Of a stretch of 64,000 nt of DNA, positions 54,588 to 62,332 are shown in pieces. The position numbers and the translations under genes were made by a program. Under the pieces are notes generated by a model. The model ran no database searches and was not told the origin of the DNA. It saw only the letters and a list, made by a program, of their open reading frames with translations. The number at the start of each line of letters is the position of its first letter. Position 1 is the first letter of the stretch. The stretch comes from Cronobacter sakazakii (GTDB taxonomy: Bacteria > Pseudomonadota > Gammaproteobacteria > Enterobacterales > Enterobacteriaceae): contig NZ_CP011047.1 in NCBI RefSeq assembly GCF_000982825.1, positions 558,001 to 622,000 on the forward strand, written 5' to 3'.

Positions 54588-54626
54588 TTTGCATAAAAAT
54601 TCATCACAATGCATAATAATGTTGTT
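54588..54626 (+). promoter_or_regulatory. Tandem ARG boxes upstream of argR
   Basis: Two 18-bp sites spaced by three bases: one around TGCATAAAAATTCA (54590-54603), close to the palindromic consensus, and a weaker one around TGCATAATAATGTT (54610-54623). This is the usual paired layout for ArgR hexamers and predicts autorepression, as known for E. coli argR. Confidence 0.7.
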
Positions 54627-54650
54627 TATTGGCCTGTATACGGGTGATAT

Positions 54651-55121
54651 ATGCGTAGCTCCGCAAAACAAGAAGAATTAGTCAAAGCCTTCAAGGCGTT
54701 ACTAAAAGAAGAGAAGTTCAGTTCTCAGGGCGAAATCGTCCAGGCGCTTCAGGATCAGGGTTTCGAGAACATCAACCAGTCCAAAGTCTCCCGCATGTTA
54801 ACGAAATTTGGCGCCGTGCGTACCCGCAACGCCAAAATGGAGATGGTGTACTGCCTGCCGGTTGAGCTTGGCGTGCCGACGACCTCCAGCCCGCTGAAAA
54901 ACCTGGTGCTGGATATCGACTATAACGACGCAGTGGTGGTGATTCATACCAGCCCCGGTGCCGCGCAGCTTATCGCGCGTCTGCTGGATTCTCTCGGCAA
55001 AGCCGAAGGGATTCTGGGCACCATTGCCGGTGACGACACTATCTTTACCACGCCTGCGCGTGGCTTTACGGTGAAAGATCTCTACGAAGCCATTCTGGTA
55101 TTGTTCGAGCAGGAACTCTAA
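54651..55121 (+). CDS. argR: Arginine repressor ArgR
   Basis: Hexameric arginine-dependent repressor of arginine biosynthesis and activator of arginine catabolism; also an accessory factor in plasmid dimer resolution. Winged helix in the first half (GFENINQSKVSRMLTKFG) and the C-terminal oligomerisation and arginine-binding domain with HTSPGAAQLIARLLD and GTIAGDDTIF. Its 156 residues equal E. coli. Preceded by two ARG boxes. Confidence 0.98.
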   Translation: MRSSAKQEELVKAFKALLKEEKFSSQGEIVQALQDQGFENINQSKVSRMLTKFGAVRTRNAKMEMVYCLPVELGVPTTSSPLKNLVLDIDYNDAVVVIHTSPGAAQLIARLLDSLGKAEGILGTIAGDDTIFTTPARGFTVKDLYEAILVLFEQEL

Positions 55122-55132
55122 GCGCTGTGCCG

Positions 55133-55151
55133 CCGCCGGATCTTCCGGCGG
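55133..55151 (+). terminator. Hairpin after argR
   Basis: CCGCCGGA, loop TCT, TCCGGCGG, 12 bases past the stop, followed by only TTATCCTCTTCCCTT. Stable stem, weak T-run. The remaining 330 bases to yhcN are AT-rich and contain its promoter region (TATACT near 55416 is a possible -10). Confidence 0.55.
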
Positions 55152-55485
55152 TTATCCTCTTCCCTTCGTATTTCCACTTTCTTTTAATACCCGAACCGCG
55201 TCATCCACCTGTTTTTTGCCGCTACGGCTGCGCGAACGTCTGAAGACCGCACAAATCGTCAAATTCACTCAATCTATTGATTTATCGAAAAAATGATCTG
55301 AAAACGGACTTTTTACCCTCATTTTTATAATGATCGGTAATAAAAAGCATGCCCGGACCGAACAAAGTTTCATAGTAAATAATTAGGATCGTATTAATTT
55401 TTCGGGTAACTAGTGTATACTTATTTTTGTGATGAGGGTCACACAATAAGACCCCACCGATAACAATTACGACGAGGAAAAGAAC

Positions 55486-55749
55486 ATGAAAACTAAATCT
55501 ACTGTAACAGCCCTGACACTTCTCTCCATGCTGTCCTTCGGCGCTTTCGCGGCGGACTCCATCAACGCAGAACAGGCGCAGAATCGTCAGTCTATCGGTA
55601 CCGTTTCTGTTGACGCCGTAAACGCGGCTCCGATGGATCTGCGTGCGATGCTGAATGAAAAAGCAGAAGCGAAAGGCGCAACCGCGTATCGCGTGATTGA
55701 AGCCCGTACTGGCGACCACTGGCACGCCACTGCTGAGCTTTATAAATAA
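55486..55749 (+). CDS. yhcN: DUF1471/YhcN-family periplasmic stress protein
   Basis: A small secreted protein (87 residues) with a signal peptide cleaved after AFA (residue 22). The mature DUF1471 (BhsA/McbA-like) domain includes IGTVSVDAV, KGATAYRVIEARTGD and the C-terminus HWHATAELYK. E. coli YhcN is linked to acid, peroxide and cytoplasmic stress. It is the first of two tandem paralogues and is closest to E. coli YhcN (ADSINAEQAQNRQSIGTVSV). Confidence 0.94.
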   Translation: MKTKSTVTALTLLSMLSFGAFAADSINAEQAQNRQSIGTVSVDAVNAAPMDLRAMLNEKAEAKGATAYRVIEARTGDHWHATAELYK

Positions 55750-55863
55750 GCGTTATAACCGTCAGGCGTTTACGCACGACGAAAGTAATACCTCTCAGCG
55801 GCCCGATAAAAATCGTACGCTAACCATTAAGGCCGCTGAACACACCTGCATGAGGAATGAATA

Positions 55864-56130
55864 ATGAAAACGACATTTACCATCGCTGCTCTGGGCCTTG
55901 CATCCGTACTCTCTTTTGGTGCGAGCGCCGCAGTACAACAAGTCAACGCGCAACAGGCGCAAAATCTCCAGCCGATGGGCTCCGTCTCCGTGACACAGCT
56001 GAGCGGCTCGCCGATGGATGTTCGCCAGCAACTGGCCGCTAAAGCAGAAAAAGAAGGCGCAAGCAGCTATCGCATCACTGAGCTGACTCAGGGCGATCAC
56101 TGGCACGCCACGGCAGAACTGTACAAATAA
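55864..56130 (+). CDS. Second DUF1471/YhcN-like periplasmic protein
   Basis: An 88-residue paralogue of the preceding gene, 114 bases downstream. Signal peptide ends after ASA; the body repeats the family pattern (AQQAQNLQPMGSVSV, GASSYRITELTQGD) and has the same ending HWHATAELYK. The two mature proteins differ at many positions, so the duplication is not recent. It may share or complement the stress role of YhcN; function is not shown. Tandem terminators follow. Confidence 0.9.
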   Translation: MKTTFTIAALGLASVLSFGASAAVQQVNAQQAQNLQPMGSVSVTQLSGSPMDVRQQLAAKAEKEGASSYRITELTQGDHWHATAELYK

Positions 56131-56136
56131 ACCCTC

Positions 56137-56184
56137 GTCGTCTTCTCCGACGACTTTTGCCCCTGCTTCGCGGGGGCCTTTTTG
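56137..56184 (+). terminator. Tandem hairpins after the second yhcN-like gene
   Basis: First stem GTCGTC/GACGAC followed by TTTTG; second stem GCCCC(TGC)/GGGGGC followed by CTTTTT (56159-56184). The second is the stronger terminator and lies before the convergent barstar-like gene. Confidence 0.75.
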
Positions 56185-56200
56185 AGGGTTTGGAGTATGG

Positions 56201-56473
56201 CTATTGCCGGATATTGAAGAGGAGCTGACCTTCCAGCTCCTCTTCTGCTTCATCAAACAGCAGAATCAGCGCGCCAAAGCGGCGTTTCACTTCCGCCGTC
56301 ACATGCAGGAAGACAATCTCCAGCGGTAACGGCAGCCCCTCTTCCATCACCACCTTCCACAGACTATCCAGATCCGTTACGCGCGCGGCCCCGATGCCAA
56401 ACGTGTCGGCAAATGCCCGATAGAAATCCTGCTGACTGGCAATTGTACTGAAATCAAAACTGTAGCTTTTCAT
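56201..56473 (-). CDS. yhcO: Barstar-family protein YhcO
   Basis: A 90-residue barstar-like protein (ribonuclease inhibitor fold). The family pattern is visible in SQQDFYRAFADTFG, DLDSLWKVVMEEGLPLPLEI and the acidic C-terminal helix FDEAEEELEG. No ribonuclease partner gene lies beside it, so an inhibitor role is only inferred from the fold. The ATG at 56473 matches the E. coli length; a longer frame adds four residues. Confidence 0.93.
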   Translation of the reverse strand: MKSYSFDFSTIASQQDFYRAFADTFGIGAARVTDLDSLWKVVMEEGLPLPLEIVFLHVTAEVKRRFGALILLFDEAEEELEGQLLFNIRQ

Positions 56474-56518
56474 TGTCGCCACCACGTTTAGCGGGCGGCT
56501 GTGATGCCGCCCCCACGC

Positions 56519-57973
56519 TTATAACCCGCCAAGATGCAGCGTTTTCACTTCCATAAACTCATCGAGGCCCAGCACAGAGCCTTCGCGCCCAAGCCCTGAC
56601 TCCTTCACGCCGCCGAACGGCGCCACCTCGGTCGAAACGGCACATTCGTTAACGCCAATCATGCCGCTTTCCAGCTGCTGTGAGACGCGGAACACGCGCT
56701 GAAGGTTCTGAGTGTAAAAGTAAGCGGCGAGGCCATAAGGCGTATTGTTGGCCCGCGCGATAACTTCCTCTTCGGTTTTAAAGCTAAAGCAAGCCGCCAG
56801 CGGGCCGAACGTCTCTTCCTGCGCCAGCTTCATGTCGTCACTGGCATCAATAAGCACGGTCGGCTGCCAGAAATTACCGCCGAGCGCATGCGGTTTGCCG
56901 CCGGTCAGCACTTTCGCGCCCTTCGCGACCGCGTCTTCCACATGCTCACGCACTTTATCGATCGCCGATTGCTCGATAAGCGGCCCGACGATCACGCCGT
57001 CTTCCATGCCGTTGCCCACTTTTAGCGCTTTTACCGCTTCCGACAGTTGATTGACGAAACGGTCATAAACGCCTTCCTGGATGTAAAAACGGTTAACGCT
57101 GACGCACACCTGGCCTGCGTTACGGAATTTATTGGCGACCGCGCCTTTGACCGCCGCGTCGATGTCGGCATCGTCAAACACGATGTACGGCGCATTGCCG
57201 CCAAGCTCCATCGACACTTTCTTCATCGTTTCAGCGGCGTTGCGCATCAGCGTTTTGCCAACAGCGGTCGAGCCAGTGAAGGAGATTTTGCGGACATCCG
57301 GGCTTGCCATAATGGCGTCGCTGATTTCCGATGTACTGCCCGCCACCGCGTTCAGCACGCCGTCCGGCACGCCTGCCTGTTGCGCCAGCGCCACCAGCGC
57401 GAAGGCGCTGAGCGGCGTATTGTTAGCGGGTTTAATCACGCCGGTGCAGCCCGCGGCGAGCGCCGGGCCAAGCTTGCGGGTCAGCATCGCCATCGGGAAG
57501 TTCCAGGGCGTGATCGCCGCCACCACGCCGACCGGCTCGCGGGTCGCCAGGATACGCGAGCCAGGCTTCACGGGTGGAATGATTTCGCCGTTGGCGCGTT
57601 TGGCCTGCTCGGCGAACCACTGAATAAAGCTCGCGGCGTATTCCACTTCGCCTTCGGCTTCTTTCAGCGGCTTGCCCTGCTCACTCGTCATCAGCTCGCC
57701 AAGCGCGCGCTTGTTTTCAATGATGAGTTGATACCAGCGATAGAGAATTTCAGAACGTTCTTTCGCGGTTTTGGCGCGCCAGGCAGGGAACGCGCGGCTG
57801 GCGGCGGCGATAGCGGCCTCGGTCTCTTTTTTTCCCGCTTTCGCAACCTGCGCGATGACGTCGCCCGTCGCCGGGTTCAGCACATCGAAGGTCTCCTGCG
57901 CGCTGTGCCATTTCCCGTCGACAAAATAGCCGGTTTTGAAAAACGCATATTCTGCAAATGCTTGTGCGGTCAT
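56519..57973 (-). CDS. NAD(P)-dependent aldehyde dehydrogenase, succinate-semialdehyde dehydrogenase type
   Basis: Oxidises an aldehyde, probably succinate semialdehyde, to the acid. ALDH-superfamily residues are intact: N158 in ITPWNFPMAM, E256 in MELGGNAP and catalytic C290 in FRNAGQVCVSVNRFY. The closest pattern I recognise is GabD (FRNAGQxC, TREPVGVVAAITPWNFP). The ATG at 57973 behind GGAGGGG gives 484 residues. E. coli has no gene here, between yhcO and aaeB. A terminator after aaeB means it has its own promoter. Whether it is GabD, the YneI/Sad type or another semialdehyde enzyme cannot be settled from sequence alone. Confidence 0.88.
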   Translation of the reverse strand: MTAQAFAEYAFFKTGYFVDGKWHSAQETFDVLNPATGDVIAQVAKAGKKETEAAIAAASRAFPAWRAKTAKERSEILYRWYQLIIENKRALGELMTSEQGKPLKEAEGEVEYAASFIQWFAEQAKRANGEIIPPVKPGSRILATREPVGVVAAITPWNFPMAMLTRKLGPALAAGCTGVIKPANNTPLSAFALVALAQQAGVPDGVLNAVAGSTSEISDAIMASPDVRKISFTGSTAVGKTLMRNAAETMKKVSMELGGNAPYIVFDDADIDAAVKGAVANKFRNAGQVCVSVNRFYIQEGVYDRFVNQLSEAVKALKVGNGMEDGVIVGPLIEQSAIDKVREHVEDAVAKGAKVLTGGKPHALGGNFWQPTVLIDASDDMKLAQEETFGPLAACFSFKTEEEVIARANNTPYGLAAYFYTQNLQRVFRVSQQLESGMIGVNECAVSTEVAPFGGVKESGLGREGSVLGLDEFMEVKTLHLGGL

Positions 57974-58022
57974 TGTCCCCTCCTGCACGTGAAATTCCGT
58001 GGATGGAGGTAAGTATAGACAG

Positions 58023-58052
58023 AAAAAAACCGACGCTTTGGGCGTCGGTTTT
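58023..58052 (-). terminator. Terminator after aaeB
   Basis: On the minus strand AAAACCGACGCC, short loop, GCGTCGGTTTTTTT. It separates aaeXAB from the dehydrogenase gene downstream. Confidence 0.87.
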
Positions 58053-58056
58053 GGCA

Positions 58057-60030
58057 TTACGTGTTGGTAAAAGCCTGCTGATATTTATGAAGCATATCGG
58101 TCAGCCGCTTCACAGAATCAATCACCGACTGCGGCGCTGCCCAGACATGTAACTTCTCCTGGTAGACGGCCAGCTCATCCAGCAACTGGCGGAACGTCGC
58201 GCGTCGTTTTTCATCGCTGGAGGCGGAAATGACCCGGTCCGCCGTGCGTCTCAACTGACGGTGAAACGCCGAGAGATCGTCATTGACCGGCACCGGCGCT
58301 TCGCGCAGGCGCTGGTGCGCGATGATGAGATTCAACGCCAGGCGAAACTTCGCCACGTCATCCGGGAATTTGCTCAGCAGTAAAAAGAGCTGCTGATACA
58401 GCGCAGGCAGATGGTTTTCTTTGCGCCGCGCTTTGTTAGTGGTGAGCGAAGAAACCGCCGCCGAGACAAACTGGTTCAGCAACATGCGGCCGGTCTGCGC
58501 CTGCGAATTATCGCGGATCACCAGAATCACCATCATCGCCAGCACACAGCCCACCAGTTGCCCGAGCGCGCTGTCGAGGAACTGGCTGAAATGAAAGGTC
58601 ATCGGGTTATCCAGCACCAGAATATTGATGGTGCCCGCCAGCGCGCCCATGGAACCGAGCCGCCGCTTTTGCACTTCGATGCCGATAAAAAAGCCGAGCA
58701 GCGCCAGGCTGATACACAGCAGCAACATGCTCTGCTGAGTCGAAGGGAGCACGACCAGAAAATAGAACGCCCCGAGCGGCAGCGCGACGAGCATCCCGTA
58801 GAGAAAATCGAGCGACACCATGCGCGGGTTCGGCAGGCGCATCGCCAGCGCCGTCACAACCGCAATCATGATCATCGCGCCGCTGCCGGAGGTCCAGCCG
58901 GTCCACAGCCAGAAGAGCGTGCCCAGCAGGCACGACACCGTCGTGCGCCAGAAGTTGATCATGGCGTGGTGGCGCTCCGCCGACGGCGCTTTAACCACCA
59001 CTTCGTCGGTCAATACGTCCTCTTCCACCGCGCTGATTTTCGCGTTGGTGATCACGCCGCGCTTGAGCAGCAGATAACGTGTGGCCGCGCCCACCCAGGT
59101 GTAAATCGTCACCGGCGTGTCGTGCTCGCCGGTCCAGGAGAGCACGCGGCGGATGAATTTCAGGCGGCGATGGACGTCCGCGGCAGTTTCCACCGGCTCG
59201 ACAAACAGCTCGCGGTATTCCGGCGCTATCGACTCCGGGCGGGTGTTCTGGATGAGATACGTCTCGCAGGCCTGGGTAATGAGCGTCAGCGAGAGCGTAT
59301 TGAGCGCCTTAAGGCGGCGGTTCGCACGCACCCAGCGCGACGACTCCATATTCAGGTTCACCCGCATGCCGTCGAGCGCGGCGGTGCGGCGCACCAGCGC
59401 GCCCCAGGCTTTGTCCACCGCTTCGCTGTCGCCGTGGGCCATGCAGAGCTGCATCAGGCGAAACTGCTCCACCAGCAGCGCGTCCAGCTCACGGTCGATC
59501 TCTTTTTTAATGGAGCGTGGTGAGAACAGCAGATCGGCGATAATCGCGCAGAAGATCCCGAGCACGATTTCACTGCAGCGCTCCAGCGCGAACTGCGGCG
59601 CGAGCAGCGGTTCAGTCTGGATCGTGATGACGATAATCAGCGCCGTATAACCCGCAAGCCCCCAGGCGTACGAGTTTTCGACTTTCACCAGCGACGAGAC
59701 CCAGGTGCAGAAACCGGCCCAGACGCAGCAAAGCGTCAGCATCACGACCGGCGCGCGAATGGTGCCAATGATCATCACCAGCGCGGCGATACAGCCGATG
59801 AATGTCCCGATGATGCGGAGCATCCCGCGATAGCGGATAGCGCCGGACCACGGCTCGCCGCCTGCGGCAAACGCCGGACCCGCGGCTACAATCGCCGCGG
59901 TCAGCACCGCCCAACGCGGCGTCTCAAGCTGAAAGTGAAACCCGACGAACAGCGCCAGCACAATGGCGGTGGCGAGCTTTATCGCAAAGCGCAGATGCCG
60001 GGGATCGATTGATAAAAAGCCCATCATCAT
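58057..60030 (-). CDS. aaeB: Aromatic carboxylic acid efflux permease AaeB
   Basis: Inner-membrane FUSC-family permease that with AaeA exports p-hydroxybenzoate and related aromatic acids. Two membrane blocks (about residues 13-165 and 370-500), each with several helices, are separated by a long soluble region. RRLKALNTLSLTLITQACET and NFWRTTVSCLLGTLFWLWTG are strongly conserved. About 655-657 residues. Three ATG codons stand in a row at the start; the first overlaps the aaeA stop, and the third (60024) matches the E. coli start. Confidence 0.96.
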   Translation of the reverse strand: MMMGFLSIDPRHLRFAIKLATAIVLALFVGFHFQLETPRWAVLTAAIVAAGPAFAAGGEPWSGAIRYRGMLRIIGTFIGCIAALVMIIGTIRAPVVMLTLCCVWAGFCTWVSSLVKVENSYAWGLAGYTALIIVITIQTEPLLAPQFALERCSEIVLGIFCAIIADLLFSPRSIKKEIDRELDALLVEQFRLMQLCMAHGDSEAVDKAWGALVRRTAALDGMRVNLNMESSRWVRANRRLKALNTLSLTLITQACETYLIQNTRPESIAPEYRELFVEPVETAADVHRRLKFIRRVLSWTGEHDTPVTIYTWVGAATRYLLLKRGVITNAKISAVEEDVLTDEVVVKAPSAERHHAMINFWRTTVSCLLGTLFWLWTGWTSGSGAMIMIAVVTALAMRLPNPRMVSLDFLYGMLVALPLGAFYFLVVLPSTQQSMLLLCISLALLGFFIGIEVQKRRLGSMGALAGTINILVLDNPMTFHFSQFLDSALGQLVGCVLAMMVILVIRDNSQAQTGRMLLNQFVSAAVSSLTTNKARRKENHLPALYQQLFLLLSKFPDDVAKFRLALNLIIAHQRLREAPVPVNDDLSAFHRQLRRTADRVISASSDEKRRATFRQLLDELAVYQEKLHVWAAPQSVIDSVKRLTDMLHKYQQAFTNT

Positions 60031-60962
60031 TAGCCGAATTCGCGCAGACGGTGCATCAGCTTGTTAAAAGCCGATTCCTGGCTGCGGTCACGATCCCGCT
60101 CCCCCGTCACCACGACGGTCGCCGTCGTGCCAGCCGGGTAGAGGTTGCCGGGCTGTTTATCGAGGCGAATGCGTACCGGTACGCGCTGTGCCAGACGCAC
60201 CCATTCAAGGTTGGAATCGACGGTCGCCATACCTTTGGCATCACGGGTGCTACTCGCGTTTGTCACGCCTGCCGAGACGCTGTCGACGGTGCCATGCAGC
60301 ACGTTATTGCTGCCAAGCGGCGTAATCTCTACGCGAAAGCCAGGACGCACGCCTTCAAGCTTGGTCTCTTCCATATAAGCCTGAACGTAGAAGCTGTTCT
60401 GCTTAACCAGCGCCACCGCCGTGGAGCCGCGCGTAATAAATTCGCCGGTGTAAACGTTAAGGTTGGTGACCCAGCCATCCGCCGGTGCACGGATCACGGT
60501 GCGTTGCAGGTCAAGCTTCGCCAGATCGCGCGTCGCTTCGGCTTTCGCCAGCTGATGCAGCACGGTTTGCAGCACGTTGTTCGCCTGGTCTATCTCTTCA
60601 CGCGACATCGCCTGAATGCCGAGCTGGTTACGACGGCCCGCCTCGCGGCGTTTTTCATTGGCCAGCGCCTGGTAATACGCGACATCGGCTTCGGCTTCTT
60701 CCAGCGCCTTCTGGTAGCGCGGCTGGTCTATAGTGAAAAGCACCTGATCTTTTTTCACCAGCTGGTTGTCATGCACGTCCACCGATGTGATAAGCCCGGC
60801 GACGTCAGGCGCGATGGCGACCACATCGGCGCTGAAGCGCGCATCACGCGTCCAGGGCGATTCGGTATAAAAACTCCAGGCGCGAAAAATGGCGATGAAG
60901 GCGAGCACGACCAGCACCACGGTGATGGCTGTGCGGGTGATTTTTGTTGTTAGTAGTTTCAC
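60030..60962 (-). CDS. aaeA: Aromatic acid efflux membrane fusion protein AaeA
   Basis: Periplasmic adaptor of the AaeAB pump. One N-terminal membrane anchor, then the HlyD-type lipoyl halves (ADVVAIAPDVAGLITSVDVH and TVIRAPADGWVTNLNV) around a coiled-coil hairpin, then the beta-barrel. I choose the GTG at 60962 because GAGG lies five bases upstream and it gives 310 residues, the E. coli length; the frame extends five codons further to a TTG in aaeX. Confidence 0.94.
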   Translation of the reverse strand: MKLLTTKITRTAITVVLVVLAFIAIFRAWSFYTESPWTRDARFSADVVAIAPDVAGLITSVDVHDNQLVKKDQVLFTIDQPRYQKALEEAEADVAYYQALANEKRREAGRRNQLGIQAMSREEIDQANNVLQTVLHQLAKAEATRDLAKLDLQRTVIRAPADGWVTNLNVYTGEFITRGSTAVALVKQNSFYVQAYMEETKLEGVRPGFRVEITPLGSNNVLHGTVDSVSAGVTNASSTRDAKGMATVDSNLEWVRLAQRVPVRIRLDKQPGNLYPAGTTATVVVTGERDRDRSQESAFNKLMHRLREFG

Positions 60963-60969
60963 ATCAACC

Positions 60970-61173
60970 TCAGACAAACAAGCGCGACAGCAGATAAAAC
61001 AGACAGCAGTAGAGCGCCGTATTAAATAACGCCGGATGCCAGACGAAATCGTAAATCCCGGTCGGGATCAGCGCGCGGCGCACCAGCCAGAAAATCGCCA
61101 GCGACAGCAGAAGCTCAAAAAAGATCGGCGGAAAGGAAAGACCGAATATCACAATGACCGGAAAAAGACTCAT
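60970..61173 (-). CDS. aaeX: Small membrane protein AaeX
   Basis: A 67-residue DUF1656 protein with two hydrophobic helices (about 7-28 and 45-65), conserved as the first gene of aaeXAB. Its role in the pump is not known. It starts with MSLFPVIVIFGLSFPPIFFE, and its stop is seven bases before the aaeA GTG. Confidence 0.93.
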   Translation of the reverse strand: MSLFPVIVIFGLSFPPIFFELLLSLAIFWLVRRALIPTGIYDFVWHPALFNTALYCCLFYLLSRLFV

Positions 61174-61347
61174 GTTGACCTTGATTTGCGTGCAGGCGAT
61201 TGATTTTTAAACTATATTCCGCAACGAGTGACCAGGAATGGCCGGGCGAGAGTGCGGTGTAGTTATGTTGGAAATAATATATTAGCGTAACTGATAGTAA
61301 GTTATCTATGATATGTGATCTAAATCACTTTTAAGCCAGAGTGAATA
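61174..61347. promoter_or_regulatory. Divergent aaeX/aaeR control region
   Basis: 174 bases between divergently transcribed aaeX and aaeR. It is AT-rich around 61264-61340, with GTGATCTAAATCAC (61316-61329), a palindrome close to an FNR- or CRP-like site, just before aaeR. The AaeR site itself should lie here by LysR logic, but I cannot point to it. Confidence 0.45.
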
Positions 61348-62292
61348 ATGGAACGACTAAAAAGAATGTCGGTGTTCGCCAAAGTGGTGGAGCTGGGCTC
61401 GTTTACCAGCGCCGCCAGGCAGCTTGAGATGAGCGTCTCCTCTATCAGTCAGACGGTATCGAAACTGGAAGATGAGTTGCAGGTCAAGCTGTTAAACCGC
61501 AGCACCCGCAGCATTGGCTTAACCGAGGCAGGCCGGATCTACTACCAGGGCTGCCGTCGTATGCTGCATGAAGTACAGGAAGTGCATGAACAGTTATACG
61601 CTTTTAATAATAGCCCTATCGGCACGCTGCGGATCGGCTGTTCTTCAACCATGGCGCAAAATGTGCTGGCGTCTCTGACCGCCGAAATGCTGCGCGACTA
61701 TCCGGGGCTGTCGGTCAACCTGGTGACCGGTATTCCGGCACCCGATCTCATCGCCGACGGGCTGGACGTGGTGATCCGCGTCGGTGCGCTGCAGGATTCT
61801 AGCCTGTTTTCGAAGCGCCTCGGCTCAATGCCGATGGTTGTCTGCGCGGCCAAAAGCTATCTCGCCCAGGCGGGCACGCCGGAAAAACCCGCCGACCTCG
61901 CCAATCATTCATGGCTTGAATATAGCGTACGCCCGGACAATGAATTCGAGCTTATCGCGCCGGAAGGCATTTCCACCCGTCTGCTGCCGCAGGGGCGTTT
62001 TGTCACTAACGATCCGATGACCCTCTCCCGCTGGCTGAAGGCGGGCGCCGGCATTGCGTATGTGCCGCTGATGTGGGTGATCGACGAGATCAACAGCGGA
62101 GAACTGGAGATCCTGTTTCCGCGCTACCAGTCCGACCCGCGTCCGGTCTACGCGCTCTATACCGAAAAGGACAAACTGCCGCTTAAGGTGCAAGTGTGTA
62201 TAAACGCGCTCAACGACTATTTCGTGAAAGTGGCGCAGGTATACCAGGAGATGCGGGGAAGAAACGTGAAGGGAAAAGAGAGCCGCGCCTGA
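61348..62292 (+). CDS. aaeR: LysR-type activator AaeR
   Basis: Activates the divergent aaeXAB operon in response to aromatic carboxylic acids in E. coli. N-terminal winged helix (SFTSAARQLEMSVSSISQTV) and the periplasmic-binding-like effector domain (IGTLRIGCSSTMAQNVLASL, PMVVCAAKSYLA). Length is 314 residues (E. coli 309); the extra residues are at the basic C-terminus. Confidence 0.95.
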   Translation: MERLKRMSVFAKVVELGSFTSAARQLEMSVSSISQTVSKLEDELQVKLLNRSTRSIGLTEAGRIYYQGCRRMLHEVQEVHEQLYAFNNSPIGTLRIGCSSTMAQNVLASLTAEMLRDYPGLSVNLVTGIPAPDLIADGLDVVIRVGALQDSSLFSKRLGSMPMVVCAAKSYLAQAGTPEKPADLANHSWLEYSVRPDNEFELIAPEGISTRLLPQGRFVTNDPMTLSRWLKAGAGIAYVPLMWVIDEINSGELEILFPRYQSDPRPVYALYTEKDKLPLKVQVCINALNDYFVKVAQVYQEMRGRNVKGKESRA

Positions 62293-62299
62293 GTGTCTC

Positions 62300-62320
62300 G
62301 CCCCTCGCAAACGGAGGGGC
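62300..62320. terminator. Hairpin between aaeR and tldD
   Basis: GCCCCTC, loop of seven bases, GAGGGGC, lying between convergent gene ends. No T-run on either side, so it is a weak terminator at best. Confidence 0.4.
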
Positions 62321-62332
62321 TATACCACATGC

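Noticed and set aside
56201..56473. Barstar-like gene as half of a toxin-antitoxin pair
   Set aside because: No barnase-like or other small toxin gene lies next to it; the neighbour is a full-length dehydrogenase and the locus is conserved in E. coli without a toxin.
58411..59523. 370-codon plus-strand frame
   Set aside because: Antisense to aaeB in GC-rich DNA; composition (Arg/His-rich) is typical of a shadow frame.
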